Shown here: one piece after another, positions 7,996-16,532 of the stretch
Numbering within the stretch: the stretch's first letter is position 1
How the letters are laid out: every line of letters begins with the position of its first letter
Origin: Couchioplanes caeruleus
Lineage (GTDB): Bacteria > Actinomycetota > Actinomycetes > Mycobacteriales > Micromonosporaceae
Direction: 5' to 3'
NCBI RefSeq assembly: GCF_003751945.1
Contig: NZ_RJKL01000001.1
Location: 3,286,001-3,350,000, forward strand
Length of the DNA stretch: 64,000 bases
The notes under the pieces: generated by a model
Databases searched by the model: none
Told to the model about the DNA's origin: nothing
What the model saw: only the letters and a program-made list of their open reading frames with translations
Translations under genes and position numbers: made by a program

Positions 7996-8592
7996 TCAAC
8001 CGATGACCGCTCCGTACGCGCGGGCGAACAGCCCGGCTTGGGCGATGTCGATCTTCGCGCCGGTCAAGTCGACGCCGCGCAGGGCCACCCCGTCCAGGTC
8101 CGCCCCGCGCAGGTCGGCGCCCTTGAGGACCGCGTCCTTGAGCCGGGCGGCGGACAGGTCCGCGCCGCGCAGATCGGCCCGGCTCAGGTCGGCGCCCTCG
8201 AGATCCGCCTCGTGCAGGCGCAGGCCGGCCAGGCCGACGGCGGTCAGGTTCGCCCCGCGCAGCGACACGAAGGACCAGTCGCCGCCGTCGACGGTCAAGG
8301 GGCGCAGATCACAGTCGGAGAACTGCGTACCCGTGAGCTTGCAATCGGTCAACGTCGCACCGAAGAGGTTGCACCGCCGCAGCGTCGACTGCAGGATCGC
8401 GCAGGTGCTCAGCTCGGCCGCGTTGAAGCGGACGTTGCCGAACTCGCAGCGGTGGAACGTACAGCCGGTGAGCCGCGCCTCCGACCAGTCGATGTCGTGG
8501 AACGCGCAGTCCTCGTAGACCGCGCGTTCCACCTCGGCGAGCGCCCAGTCCTCCCCGGAGAAGATCTGGCCGCTGACGGGCGTCGCCTCCAC
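7996..8592 (-). CDS. pentapeptide-repeat protein
   Basis: 198 residues made almost wholly of A(D/N)LXX-type pentapeptides. The N-terminal half is irregular ('CTFHRCEFGNVRFNAAEL'); the C-terminal half is regular ('ADLEGADLSRADLRGADL', about 129-146). These fold into a right-handed four-sided beta-helix; MfpA/Qnr relatives mimic B-form DNA and protect gyrase. Cys-rich positions recall the Qnr/McbG group, but no target can be inferred. The GTG start lies one base after the purH stop, so it is probably coupled to purH translation. No separate promoter was found. Confidence 0.85.
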   Translation of the reverse strand: MEATPVSGQIFSGEDWALAEVERAVYEDCAFHDIDWSEARLTGCTFHRCEFGNVRFNAAELSTCAILQSTLRRCNLFGATLTDCKLTGTQFSDCDLRPLTVDGGDWSFVSLRGANLTAVGLAGLRLHEADLEGADLSRADLRGADLSAARLKDAVLKGADLRGADLDGVALRGVDLTGAKIDIAQAGLFARAYGAVIG

Positions 8593-8593
8593 G

Positions 8594-10147
8594 TCAGTGG
8601 TAGAAGTGCCGGGTGCCGGTCAGGTAGACGGTGATCCCCGCCTTCTCGGCCGCCTCGATGACCAGGTTGTCCCGGATCGAGCCGCCCGGCTGCACCACGG
8701 CCTTCACCCCGGCCGCGATCAGCACCTCGAGCCCGTCCGGGAAGGGGAAGAACGCGTCCGAGGCGGCCACGCTGCCGCTCGCCCGCTCCGCGCCGGCCCG
8801 GTTGACCGCGAGGTGCGCGGAGTCGACCCGGTTGACCTGGCCCATCCCGACACCGACGGTGGCGCCGTCGCGGGCGAGCAGGATCGCGTTGCTCTTCACC
8901 GACCGGACGGCGCGCCAGGCGAACGCGAGATCGCGCAGGTCCTCGGGCCCGGCCGCCGGGCCGGTCGCCAGGGTCCAGCCGGCCGGGTCGTCGCCGTCGG
9001 CGTCGATGCGGTCGGCGAGCTGCACCAGAACGCCGCCGCCGATCTGCTTGATCTCCGCGGGGGGCGGCTTCCAGGCCGGCGCGGCGAGCACGCGCAGGTT
9101 CTTCTTCTCGCGGAAGACCGCCAGCGCCTCCGGGTCGAACGACGGCGCGACGATGACCTCGGTGAAGATGCCGTCGAGCTGCTTGGCCAGCTCCGGCGTC
9201 ACCTCTCGGTTGACCGCGATGACACCGCCGAACGCCGACACCGGGTCGCAGGCGTGCGCCTTGCGGTGCGCGTCGGCCACGTCCGTGCCGATCGCGATGC
9301 CGCACGGGTTGGCGTGCTTGATGATCGCGACGCAGGGCTCGGTGAAGTCGTTCGTGCTGCGCCAGGCCGCGTCGGCGTCGACGTAGTTGTTGTACGACAT
9401 CTCCTTGCCGTGCAACTGCTCCGCCTGCGCGAGCCCGGCGGGCGCGTTCGGGTCGGTGTAGAGGGCCGCCTGCTGGTGCGGGTTCTCGCCGTAGCGCAGC
9501 GGGCTCTGCCGCTGCAACGCGAGCCCGGCGAACTCCGGCCACTCCGCAGGCGAGAGGGTGGTGGCGCACCAGTTCGCGACCGCGACGTCGTACTCCGCGA
9601 TGTCGGCGAAGGCGCGAGCGGCGAGCATCTTGCGCTGCGTCAGCGTGAAACCGCCGTCGCGCAGGGCGTCCACGATCAGCGGGTACGCCGCCACGGCCGT
9701 CACCACCGCCACCGACGGGTGGTTCTTCGCCGCCGCCCGTACCATCGCCGGGCCGCCGATGTCGATCTGCTCGACGCACTCGTCCACGCTCGCGCCCGAC
9801 GCCACCGTCTGGGTGAACGGGTACAGGTTGCTCACCAGCAGGTCGAAGGGCGCGATGTCGAGCTCGGCAAGCTGCCGCTCATGGTCCGGCAGGCGCAGGT
9901 CGGCGAGCAGGCCGGCGTGCACGCGCGGGTGCAGGGTCTTGACCCGTCCGTCCAGGCACTCGGGGAAGCCGGTCAGCTCCTCCACCCGGGTCACCGGCAC
10001 GCCGGCGCCCTCGACCGTCGACGCGGTCGAGCCGGTGGAGACGATCTGCACCCCGGCGCCGTGCAGCGCCTGCGCGAGCTCGACGAGGCCGGTCTTGTCG
10101 TACACGCTCAGCAAAGCCCGCTTGATCGGGCGACGCCCCCCGCTCAT
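8594..10147 (-). CDS. purH: bifunctional AICAR formyltransferase / IMP cyclohydrolase
   Basis: 517 residues. Catalyses the last two steps of IMP synthesis. The N-terminal MGS-like cyclohydrolase domain opens with '[17 protein letters not shown]' and 'STGSTAS'. The C-terminal AICAR transformylase domain has 'RYGENPHQ', 'KHANPCG' (catalytic Lys-His) and '[12 protein letters not shown]'. ATG at 10147 overlaps the stop of a 27-codon bridge ORF (ATGA); GGAG for purH lies inside that ORF. The stop is one base before the pentapeptide-repeat start. Part of a purN - bridge - purH - pentapeptide operon. Confidence 0.97.
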   Translation of the reverse strand: MSGGRRPIKRALLSVYDKTGLVELAQALHGAGVQIVSTGSTASTVEGAGVPVTRVEELTGFPECLDGRVKTLHPRVHAGLLADLRLPDHERQLAELDIAPFDLLVSNLYPFTQTVASGASVDECVEQIDIGGPAMVRAAAKNHPSVAVVTAVAAYPLIVDALRDGGFTLTQRKMLAARAFADIAEYDVAVANWCATTLSPAEWPEFAGLALQRQSPLRYGENPHQQAALYTDPNAPAGLAQAEQLHGKEMSYNNYVDADAAWRSTNDFTEPCVAIIKHANPCGIAIGTDVADAHRKAHACDPVSAFGGVIAVNREVTPELAKQLDGIFTEVIVAPSFDPEALAVFREKKNLRVLAAPAWKPPPAEIKQIGGGVLVQLADRIDADGDDPAGWTLATGPAAGPEDLRDLAFAWRAVRSVKSNAILLARDGATVGVGMGQVNRVDSAHLAVNRAGAERASGSVAASDAFFPFPDGLEVLIAAGVKAVVQPGGSIRDNLVIEAAEKAGITVYLTGTRHFYH

Positions 10148-10227
10148 GCCGGCACTCCGCTTCGCTCCATGCCGTCATGAGGCACGGACGGGCTGAGGCT
10201 GATGATGCCCTCGCTTCGCTCGGTCAT
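10144..10227 (-). CDS. 27-codon bridge ORF between purN and purH
   Basis: Begins '[12 protein letters not shown]' and ends 'MERSGVPA'. Its ATG overlaps the purN TGA (ATGA) and its TGA overlaps the purH ATG (ATGA), so ribosomes can pass purN - peptide - purH without a gap. It resembles the 27-codon ORF before guaA in length and pattern (M-T/S-E-R/Q-S/R-E-x-I-I near the start, V-P in the middle, E-R near the end). Encoded by 'GAGCGAAGCGAG'-like DNA typical of gene junctions here. Whether the peptide or only the coupling matters is unknown. Confidence 0.5.
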   Translation of the reverse strand: MTERSEGIISLSPSVPHDGMERSGVPA

Positions 10228-10841
10228 GGGATGGTGACCTTCCTGTCCGTGATGGTCCAGCCTTCGCGGACCAGCCGGCCGACGTACTCGACGAGCTGCC
10301 GGCGCTCGGCTTCCTTGATCCGCTCGGTCAGCGTCGCCTCCGTGTCGTCGTCGAGCACGGGCACGCTGACCTGGGCGATGATGGGTCCGGTGTCGACACC
10401 GGCGTCGACGAAGAAGAGGGTCGCGCCGGCGATCTTCACGCCGTAGGCCAGCGCGTCGCGGGGTCCGTGGATGCCCGGGAACGCCGGGAGCAGCGCGTTG
10501 TGGGTGTTGACGTAGCGGTCGCCGAACGCGTCGAGGAACTGCTTGCCGACGAGCTTGAGGAAGCCCGCCGAGATCACCAGATCGGGTTCGTACGCCGCGA
10601 CGTGCGCGGTGAGGGCGGCGTCCCAGTCGTCTCGGGTCGGATGGTCCTTCACGGAGTCCACGAACGTGGGAACTCCGGCGGCCGTGGCACGGTCGAGGCC
10701 GGCGATACCGTCCCGGTCGGCACCGACGGCGACGACCTGCGCGCCGTACGCGGGATCCGCGGAGGCGTCGAGAAGTGCCTGCAGGTTGCTGCCGGAGCCG
10801 GAGACGAGGACGACCAGGCGGGAGGGCGCGGGGTCTGTCAC
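10224..10841 (-). CDS. purN: phosphoribosylglycinamide formyltransferase
   Basis: 205 residues. Transfers a formyl group from 10-formyl-THF to GAR, step 3 of purine synthesis. 'VSGSGSNLQALLD' binds the phosphate; 'NTHNALLPAFPG' carries catalytic Asn and His; 'DAGVDTGPII' carries the catalytic Asp. GTG start at 10841; TAGGGT (minus strand) ends 6 nt upstream and no Shine-Dalgarno is visible, so the mRNA may be leaderless. First gene of the purN-purH group. Confidence 0.95.
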   Translation of the reverse strand: MTDPAPSRLVVLVSGSGSNLQALLDASADPAYGAQVVAVGADRDGIAGLDRATAAGVPTFVDSVKDHPTRDDWDAALTAHVAAYEPDLVISAGFLKLVGKQFLDAFGDRYVNTHNALLPAFPGIHGPRDALAYGVKIAGATLFFVDAGVDTGPIIAQVSVPVLDDDTEATLTERIKEAERRQLVEYVGRLVREGWTITDRKVTIP

Positions 10842-10847
10842 GCGAGC

Positions 10848-10853
10848 ACCCTA
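10848..10853 (-). promoter_or_regulatory. -10 element of purN (leaderless)
   Basis: TAGGGT on the minus strand followed by 6 nt and the GTG start. That spacing places the first transcribed base at or next to the start codon. No good -35 is seen. Confidence 0.45.
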
Positions 10854-11006
10854 CCGTCGGACCCGTACGCCACCACAGACGGGTCGAAACGGGGACAGCA
10901 AAACCGCTGATCATCAGTTAGGCTGCGGGCCGCTCGCGTGGCAGCACCGGGCGCGACTGATCTGCACATCACCGCCTGAGGGCGGAGTTAACTGGAGGAT
11001 TCGCCC

Positions 11007-11279
11007 ATGACCCCGCCGCCCTACTACGGACAGCAGCCGCCGGCCGCTCCGGGCAACGACAAGACCACGCTCTGGGGTGTCCTGGGCATCGTCTTCGCCT
11101 TCTGCTGCACGCCGCTCGCCGTCGTCTTCTCGGTGCTGAGCCTGCTGGAGGCCAAGAAGTTCCGCAAGGAGCCCATCCTGGCATACGTGGGCTTCGGCCT
11201 CACGGCTCTGCTCCTGATCCTGCAGATCGTCCTCTACGCCACCACGGACCTGTACAACTTCTCCACGACCACCCGGTAG
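11007..11279 (+). CDS. small DUF4190-like membrane protein
   Basis: 90 residues: a Pro/Tyr/Gln-rich cytosolic head ('MTPPPYYGQQPP') and two hydrophobic segments, about 23-45 and 57-79, separated by a basic turn 'EAKKFRKEP'. This is the layout of the widespread actinobacterial DUF4190-type proteins, whose function is unknown. ATG preceded by TGGAGG at normal spacing; a small CCGCC/GGCGG hairpin lies just upstream of that site. Single gene closed by a strong terminator. Confidence 0.7.
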   Translation: MTPPPYYGQQPPAAPGNDKTTLWGVLGIVFAFCCTPLAVVFSVLSLLEAKKFRKEPILAYVGFGLTALLLILQIVLYATTDLYNFSTTTR

Positions 11280-11292
11280 TCGTAGCGGCACG

Positions 11293-11328
11293 AACGGGCG
11301 CCCCGGCTTCGGCCCGGGCGCCCGTTTT
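11293..11328 (+). terminator. intrinsic terminator of the DUF4190-like gene
   Basis: 11-bp perfect stem, AACGGGCGCCC (11293-11303) and GGGCGCCCGTT (11316-11326), with inner GGC/GCC pairing and a run of T, 14 nt after the stop codon. Confidence 0.85.
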
Positions 11329-11340
11329 CGTTTCCCGAGG

Positions 11341-11420
11341 CCGCTACTTGTTTCCCGGGGCGGCTACTTGCGGGCCGAAGCAGCTACTTGCGGGCCGGGG
11401 CGGCTACTTGTGGACCGGGG
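11341..11420. repeat. four 20-bp tandem repeats carrying in-frame stop codons
   Basis: Four units of exactly 20 bp starting at 11341, 11361, 11381 and 11401, core CGGCTACTTGCGGGCC. On the minus strand every unit reads ..CAAGTAG. The fourth unit holds the last codons and TAG of the PerM-like gene. Because 20 is not a multiple of 3, successive units put TAG in all three frames. Confidence 0.8.
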
Positions 11421-12984
11421 CGCGGAAAGCGCGTCCGGCCGCCGCGCCGATGCCGCTCGACACTGCGACGACCGTGGTCGCGATCAGGGCGACGTGCCAC
11501 GGCACCGGGCCGATCTGCGCCATCCGGCCGTCGCCGAGCGGCCCCCCGGACAGCCAGGCCAGCACGCCCAGCACCAGGCCCGCCACCGGGCCGGCGAGCA
11601 GCGCCGAGCCCAGCACCAGCGACCACGCCGGCTCGGCCGGCAGCGCGTCGCCCGGGCGTACCGCGTGGCGGTTGTCCCGCAGGTGCCCGCCGACGACGTG
11701 GTGCACGCCCATCAGGCGCCGGGTCAGCAGCCAGCCGGCGGCCATCGCGGCCAGGACCGGCACCGCCAGCAGCGCCGCGCCGCTCGCGCCCATGGGTCCG
11801 TCCGGCAGGCCGGCCAGCAGTGGCAGGGTCGGCAGCGGGCCGACGCTCAGCTCGGTCAGGCGTACGGCCGAGTCGGTGCCCAGCAGGAAGCCGGGGCCGA
11901 GCAGATAGGCCGCGGCCCACACCGCGCCGTTGGCCCCGTACCCGAGACTCACCAGGGTGATGCCCGCCTGGCCCACGACGCCGGTGCGGTACGCACCGGT
12001 CATGTCGGCGGCCTGCCCGCCGCCGACCGCGACGGAGAGCCCCGCGAAGGCCGCGCCGGCGGCGAGGATCAGCAGCGCCGCCACCACGCCGGTGCGCAGG
12101 GCGTGCCGCACCGGCGGCGGCAGCCGGCGGGCGATCACGACCAGGGCGTCCGTGCCGCGCAGCGACCCGATGAGCGAACACACGAAGCCGGCGAGGAAGA
12201 GGTGGAACGCGGCGCGCCCCGGCGAGACGTCCGTGCCGCGGCCGTCGACGACGAGGGCGGCCAGCAAGCCGAGGGTTCCGTACGCGGCACCGATCGCGGC
12301 CGCCACCAGCATCGCTGCCCGCGGTGAGCCGCTGCGCCGGGCCCCGACGGCCCGGGTGACGTGCAGGCCCGCCCGGTTGAGCCGCCATCCGGCCAGCAGC
12401 GTGAGCAGCAGGGGGGCCAGGCCCAGCGGACCGATCGACGTGCCGATGGGCACGCCGTGGCCGAGCAGCCATCCCGCGAGCCCGGCGTGCGCGGCGCCGC
12501 TCACTCCGCCCTGGTCCTCGAGGGCCCGGGCCAGCCCGATGACGGCGGCGACCGGCACGTACGAGAGCAGCGCGGCCCACGCGGTGGCGAACGCGGCGGC
12601 CACCGGCAGCGGCGCACGGCCCCGGGAGTCGGCGGGGCGGCGTTGGTCGGGCACGGTGACGGTCGGATGGGTGCTCCGATCGACCGTGACGGTGGGGTGG
12701 TTGCGGGGATCGACCGTGACGGTGGCCCGGTCCTGCTCCCGGCCGGCACGAGGCGAGGCGGGGCCCGGGCGTGCCTCGGCGTGGTCCGGCGCGGCCGGGC
12801 GCACGCCCGCCGCCACCGTGTCCCGCACGATGTCGAAGTCGTCGTCCGGCTCGGGCTCGGCCCGCCCGGGTGGTGTCGGCACCGGGCGGCCCCGCGCGAA
12901 GGCAGCGTCGTCGGCCTCGGCGGCCTCGATCGGGTCCCCCGAGCCGGCGGGTCGACCGTCGGGACGGTCGGGTGTGGTCGGCAT
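11404..12984 (-). CDS. PerM-like polytopic membrane protein (DUF6350 type)
   Basis: 526 residues. The first about 130 are polar and Pro/Asp-rich, with three TVTV units coded by 30-bp DNA repeats. The rest is hydrophobic with about 8-10 membrane segments ('AAFATAWAALLSYVPVAAVI' the first). Its place between sucD and purN/purH matches mycobacterial Rv0955 (PerM), a membrane protein linked to divisome stability and chronic infection. The orthology rests mainly on synteny and topology. ATG at 12984. Separated from sucD by a terminator, so probably its own transcript. The C-terminal codons lie in a tandem repeat. Confidence 0.75.
   Translation of the reverse strand: MPTTPDRPDGRPAGSGDPIEAAEADDAAFARGRPVPTPPGRAEPEPDDDFDIVRDTVAAGVRPAAPDHAEARPGPASPRAGREQDRATVTVDPRNHPTVTVDRSTHPTVTVPDQRRPADSRGRAPLPVAAAFATAWAALLSYVPVAAVIGLARALEDQGGVSGAAHAGLAGWLLGHGVPIGTSIGPLGLAPLLLTLLAGWRLNRAGLHVTRAVGARRSGSPRAAMLVAAAIGAAYGTLGLLAALVVDGRGTDVSPGRAAFHLFLAGFVCSLIGSLRGTDALVVIARRLPPPVRHALRTGVVAALLILAAGAAFAGLSVAVGGGQAADMTGAYRTGVVGQAGITLVSLGYGANGAVWAAAYLLGPGFLLGTDSAVRLTELSVGPLPTLPLLAGLPDGPMGASGAALLAVPVLAAMAAGWLLTRRLMGVHHVVGGHLRDNRHAVRPGDALPAEPAWSLVLGSALLAGPVAGLVLGVLAWLSGGPLGDGRMAQIGPVPWHVALIATTVVAVSSGIGAAAGRAFRAPVHK
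12649..12725 (-). repeat. 30-bp coding repeat in the PerM-like N-terminus
   Basis: The block GATCGACCGTGACGGTGG occurs at 12678 and 12708 with a more diverged copy near 12650, period 30 bp. It encodes three '(H)PTVTV' units of ten residues in the disordered head. Confidence 0.65.
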
Positions 12985-13135
12985 CGCCGCCTACTTTTGC
13001 ACGCCGGACGGCCCGCGGCGACGCAGAACCGGCGACGCGCCGCAGCCGTCCGCCGCGGCGGACGCCCGGACCAGGCCGAATGCGGCAAGCCAGACGAACG
13101 TTCCCGGCCGGCTCCGAGCGCCGGGGAGATACACG

Positions 13136-13180
13136 GGCGCGCCGCGACACGGGCCGGGAAGGTCCGTGCGGCGGCGCGCC
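13136..13180 (-). terminator. terminator after sucD
   Basis: Two-part stem: GGCGCGCCGC (13136-13145) with GCGGCGCGCC (13171-13180), and inner CACGG/CCGTG. It begins 17 nt past the sucD stop and separates sucCD from the PerM-like gene. Confidence 0.8.
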
Positions 13181-13196
13181 TGTGGCCGTACCAAAA

Positions 13197-14078
13197 TCAG
13201 CTCATGACCTCGCGCATGAGCCGGGCGGTCTCGCTCGGGGTCTTCCCGACCTTGACGCCCGCGGCCTCGAGGGCCTCCTTCTTGGCGTCGGCCGTGCCCG
13301 CCGAGCCGGAGATGATCGCGCCCGCGTGGCCCATCGTCTTGCCGGGAGGCGCGGTGAAGCCCGCGATGTAGCCGACGACCGGCTTGGTGACGTTGGCCTT
13401 GATGAACTCGGCCGCCCGCTCCTCGGCGTCGCCACCGATCTCGCCGATCATCACGATCGCGTCGGTGTCGGGGTCCTCCTGGAACGCCTTGAGGGCGTCG
13501 ATGTGGGTGGTACCGATGATCGGGTCACCGCCGATGCCCACACAGGTGGAGAAGCCGAAGTCCCGCAGCTCGTACATGAGCTGGTAGGTCAGCGTGCCGC
13601 TCTTCGAGACCAGGCCGATGCGGCCGGCCGGGGTGATGTCGGCCGGGATGATGCCCGCGTTCGACGCGCCCGGGGACGCGATGCCGGGGCAGTTCGGGCC
13701 GATGATACGGGTCTTCTCGCCCTGCGACACGTTGTACGCCCAGAACGCGGCCGAGTCCTGCACCGGCACGCCCTCGGTGATGACGACCGCGAGCGGGATC
13801 TCCGCGTCGATGGCCTCGAGCACGGCGGCCTTGGTGAACGCCGGCGGCACGAAGATGACCGACACGTCGGCGCCGGTCTCCTTCATGGCCTCCGCCACGC
13901 TCGCGAAGACCGGCAGCGCGGTGCCGTCGAAGTCCACGGTCGTGCCCGCCTTGCGCGGGTTCACGCCGCCGACCACGTTGGTGCCGGCGGCCAGCATGCG
14001 GCGGGTGTGCTTCGAACCCTCCGAGCCGGTCATGCCCTGGACGATGACCTTGGAGTCCTTGGTGAGCCAGATAGCCAT
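13197..14078 (-). CDS. sucD: succinyl-CoA synthetase, alpha subunit
   Basis: 293 residues. With SucC converts succinyl-CoA, phosphate and NDP to succinate, CoA and NTP. N-terminal CoA-binding Rossmann part ('[18 protein letters not shown]'), 'GPNCPG', and the phospho-histidine in 'MGHAGAII' (H251). ATG at 14078 lies 4 nt after the sucC stop behind GGGGAAG, so the pair is coupled; the frame runs on upstream within sucC but that part is not SucD-like. Confidence 0.96.
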   Translation of the reverse strand: MAIWLTKDSKVIVQGMTGSEGSKHTRRMLAAGTNVVGGVNPRKAGTTVDFDGTALPVFASVAEAMKETGADVSVIFVPPAFTKAAVLEAIDAEIPLAVVITEGVPVQDSAAFWAYNVSQGEKTRIIGPNCPGIASPGASNAGIIPADITPAGRIGLVSKSGTLTYQLMYELRDFGFSTCVGIGGDPIIGTTHIDALKAFQEDPDTDAIVMIGEIGGDAEERAAEFIKANVTKPVVGYIAGFTAPPGKTMGHAGAIISGSAGTADAKKEALEAAGVKVGKTPSETARLMREVMS

Positions 14079-14082
14079 GTCG

Positions 14083-15261
14083 TCACTTCCCCGCAGCCGC
14101 GAGCTCGGCGGCACGCTCGGCCGCACCGTCCATCGTGTCCACCCGCTGCACCAGCGGGTTGTTGGCCGAGTCCAGGATCGCCCGGCCGGCCTCGGCGTTG
14201 TTGCCGTCGAGGCGGACCACGAGCGGCTTGGTGACGGCCTCGCCGCGCTCGCCGAGCAGGGCGAGGGCCTGGATGATGCCGTTGGCGACCTCGTCACAGG
14301 CGGTGATGCCGCCGAAGACGTTCACGAAGACCGACTTGACCGCCGGGTCACCCAGCACGATCTCGAGGCCGTTCGCCATCACCTGCGCGCTGGCGCCACC
14401 GCCGATGTCGAGGAAGTTGGCCGGCTTGACCCCGCCGTGCTTCTCGCCCGCGTACGCGACCACGTCGAGCGTCGACATGACCAGGCCCGCGCCGTTGCCG
14501 ATGATGCCGACCTCGCCGTCGAGCTTGACGTAGTTGAGGTTCTTGGCCTTGGCGGCCTGCTCCAGCGGGTCGACCGCGGACTGGTCCACCAGCGCCTCGT
14601 GGTCGGGGTGCCGGAACCCGGCGTTCTCGTCCAGCGTGATCTTCGCGTCCAGGCAGAGCACCCGGCCGTCGCCGACCTTGGCGAGCGGGTTGACCTCGAC
14701 CAGGGTGGCGTCCTCGGCGACGAACGCCTGCCACAGCTTCACCGCGATGTCGACGACGTGCTCGGCGACCTCGGCCGGGAACTTCGCGGCGGCGACGATC
14801 TCGCGCGCCTTGGCCTCGTCCACACCCTTGGTCGCGTCGATCGCGATCTTGGCGACCCGCTCCGGGTCCTCCTCGGCGACCGTCTCGATCTCCATGCCGC
14901 CGGCGACGCTGGCGATGCAGAGGAAGGTGCGGTTGGCGCGGTCCAGCAGGTAGGAGAAGTAGTACTCCTCCTTGATGTCCGCGGTCTCCGCGAGCATCAC
15001 CTTGTGCACGGTGTGGCCCTTGATGTCCATCCCGAGGATGTCGGTCGCGCGAGCCTCGGCCTCGTTCGCGTCCGTCGCCAGCTTGACGCCACCGGCCTTG
15101 CCCCGGCCACCGACCTTGACCTGGGCCTTCACGACGACCTTGCCACCGAGGCGCTCGGCGATCGCCCGCGCCTCCTGAGGGGTCTCGGCGACGCCGCCGC
15201 CCAGCACGGGCAGCCCGTGCCGTTCGAACAGGTCGCGCCCCTGATACTCGAACAGGTCCAC
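14083..15261 (-). CDS. sucC: succinyl-CoA synthetase, beta subunit
   Basis: 392 residues. N-terminal ATP-grasp domain ('[16 protein letters not shown]', '[16 protein letters not shown]'); C-terminal ligase domain with '[11 protein letters not shown]', 'LDIGGGA' and 'VFGGITACD'. GTG start with AAAGGAG 4-5 nt upstream. First gene of sucCD. About 230 bp upstream lie a 21-bp near-palindrome and direct repeats that may be regulatory, then a 52-bp minisatellite. Confidence 0.96.
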   Translation of the reverse strand: MDLFEYQGRDLFERHGLPVLGGGVAETPQEARAIAERLGGKVVVKAQVKVGGRGKAGGVKLATDANEAEARATDILGMDIKGHTVHKVMLAETADIKEEYYFSYLLDRANRTFLCIASVAGGMEIETVAEEDPERVAKIAIDATKGVDEAKAREIVAAAKFPAEVAEHVVDIAVKLWQAFVAEDATLVEVNPLAKVGDGRVLCLDAKITLDENAGFRHPDHEALVDQSAVDPLEQAAKAKNLNYVKLDGEVGIIGNGAGLVMSTLDVVAYAGEKHGGVKPANFLDIGGGASAQVMANGLEIVLGDPAVKSVFVNVFGGITACDEVANGIIQALALLGERGEAVTKPLVVRLDGNNAEAGRAILDSANNPLVQRVDTMDGAAERAAELAAAGK

Positions 15262-15616
15262 GTGTCTCCTTTCGCTCGCGACGCTTGCCCCGGCAAGCCG
15301 CGTACCTGCGTCCCGACCTTGTGCGCGGCGCGTCGTTGCGTCGCCGCCAGCGTGAGGAATGTCGGCCCCGGTGATGCTCGAGGCCTCGATTCGCAGCCTA
15401 GCCAGTCAGCGGAGTCCAAGGGGTTCGCGGGGGGTTGCTGTGCAAGACGGCACAGGTTTCACGACTTTCACGACGCTCAAGAGCTTGAAGAACCTCAGAA
15501 CCGTTCTCAGGTACGCGGACACGGGCAACCAACCGCGACACCGGGGCTGGACCGCCTTCGGCGGCTACCGCTCCGGACCGTAGCCACTCCAGGCCGTCCG
15601 CCCCCTCCGGCCCACC
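15262..15616. other. gene-free region upstream of sucCD
   Basis: No convincing gene. It holds TTCACGAC twice in tandem (about 15456-15473), TCAAG-AG-CTTGA (about 15478-15489) and the 21-bp near-palindrome at 15492-15512. These sit where a long sucCD promoter region would be. Confidence 0.4.
15492..15512. promoter_or_regulatory. 21-bp near-palindrome upstream of sucCD
   Basis: ACCTCAGAAC, one central C, GTTCTCAGGT: the arms are reverse complements except at one symmetric position. It resembles a dimer operator. The cognate protein is unknown. Confidence 0.4.
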
Positions 15617-15803
15617 GCCTGCCCGCCCCGGCCCACTGCGTGCCCAGCCCGGCCACTGGGTGCCCACCGCCTGCCCGCCCCGGCCCACTGCGTGCCCAGC
15701 CCGGCCACTGGGTGCCCGCCGCCTGCCCGCCCCGGCCCACTGCGTGCCCAGCCCGGCCACTGGGTGCCCGCCGCCTGCCCGCCCCGGCCTACTGTCTGCC
15801 CGG
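15617..15803. repeat. 52-bp minisatellite (three full copies and a partial)
   Basis: The block starting GCCTGCCCGCCCCGGCCC recurs at 15617, 15669, 15721 and 15773, exactly 52 bp apart. The fourth copy decays after about 30 bp. Each unit holds two related half-units built on 'TGCCCnnCCCGGCC..ACTG'. The period is not a multiple of 3, so it is probably not coding. Confidence 0.85.
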
Positions 15804-16055
15804 CTCGGCCGGCGGCGGGGGACGGCCGGGACGCACGACGGCCCGGGCGCGGTAGCCGCCGGAGGCGGTCCGGCCACGTTGTTGCGGTGGGGGGGTGGGG
15901 AGCCGCGTACCAAATCCCAAAGATCTTGATCCTCACTCAGAACACCGCGTAACCCCGCCCCGGAGGCGTCGTTGAGTGTGGTGTCGGAGCGCTGAGCGAC
16001 GACGAAGGCGGCCGATGCCCTGTCGGTCGAGGGGTGGCGGCGGGGCATCGTGCAT
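15804..16055. other. gene-free DNA after the minisatellite
   Basis: GC-rich, with one G-run near 15890-15900. No start/ribosome-site combination, structured RNA or known element was recognised. Confidence 0.35.
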
Positions 16056-16092
16056 GAGAGGCCGGACGTGTGAGGGGTGCGTCCGGCCTCTC
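16056..16092 (-). terminator. terminator after the B12-binding subunit gene
   Basis: Perfect 13-bp stem, GAGAGGCCGGACG (16056-16068) and CGTCCGGCCTCTC (16080-16092), 11-nt loop, about 36 nt beyond the stop of the minus-strand gene. Confidence 0.8.
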
Positions 16093-16127
16093 CCCTTAAC
16101 TCTTCGCAGTTATTTGGTGATTATCCG

Positions 16128-16532
16128 TCAAGAAACGGGGGTCGCCACATTGGCGCGCACCCATTCGATGATGGATGCCGTCGTCGCGCCCGGAGTGAAA
16201 ATGTGGGCGACGCCGATCTTTTCCAACTCGGCGATGTCGTCGGCCGGAATGATGCCTCCGCCGAAAACGACGATGTCGGCTGCATCGCGTTCGGCGAGCA
16301 GTTCCAGGACCCGCTTGAAGAGCGTCATGTGGGCACCCGAGAGCACCGAGAGGCCGATCGCGTCGGCATCCTCCTGGACGGCCGTCTCGACGATCTGCTC
16401 GGGCGTCTGGTGCAGCCCGGTGTAGACCACCTCCATGCCGGCGTCACGCAGGGCCCGGGCCACCACCTTGGCTCCTCTGTCGTGCCCGTCGAGTCCCGGC
16501 TTGGCGACCACGACCCTGATCCGTGCTTGCAT
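16128..16532 (-). CDS. cobalamin-binding small subunit of an acyl-CoA mutase (IcmB-like)
   Basis: 134 residues, a stand-alone B12-binding Rossmann domain. The base-off/His-on motif DxHxxG is D15-G-H17-D-R-G20 in '[10 protein letters not shown]'; 'SVLSGAH' and '[12 protein letters not shown]' complete the cobalamin cradle. Length and sequence match IcmB, the small subunit of isobutyryl-CoA mutase, more than the fused methylmalonyl-CoA mutases. No large subunit is adjacent, so the partner is elsewhere. ATG behind AAGGGG, 8 nt. Single gene with its own terminator. Confidence 0.88.
   Translation of the reverse strand: MQARIRVVVAKPGLDGHDRGAKVVARALRDAGMEVVYTGLHQTPEQIVETAVQEDADAIGLSVLSGAHMTLFKRVLELLAERDAADIVVFGGGIIPADDIAELEKIGVAHIFTPGATTASIIEWVRANVATPVS

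Noticed and set aside
15617..15803. Repeat protein coded in the 52-bp minisatellite
   Set aside because: The 52-bp period breaks the frame each unit and no ribosome site is present.
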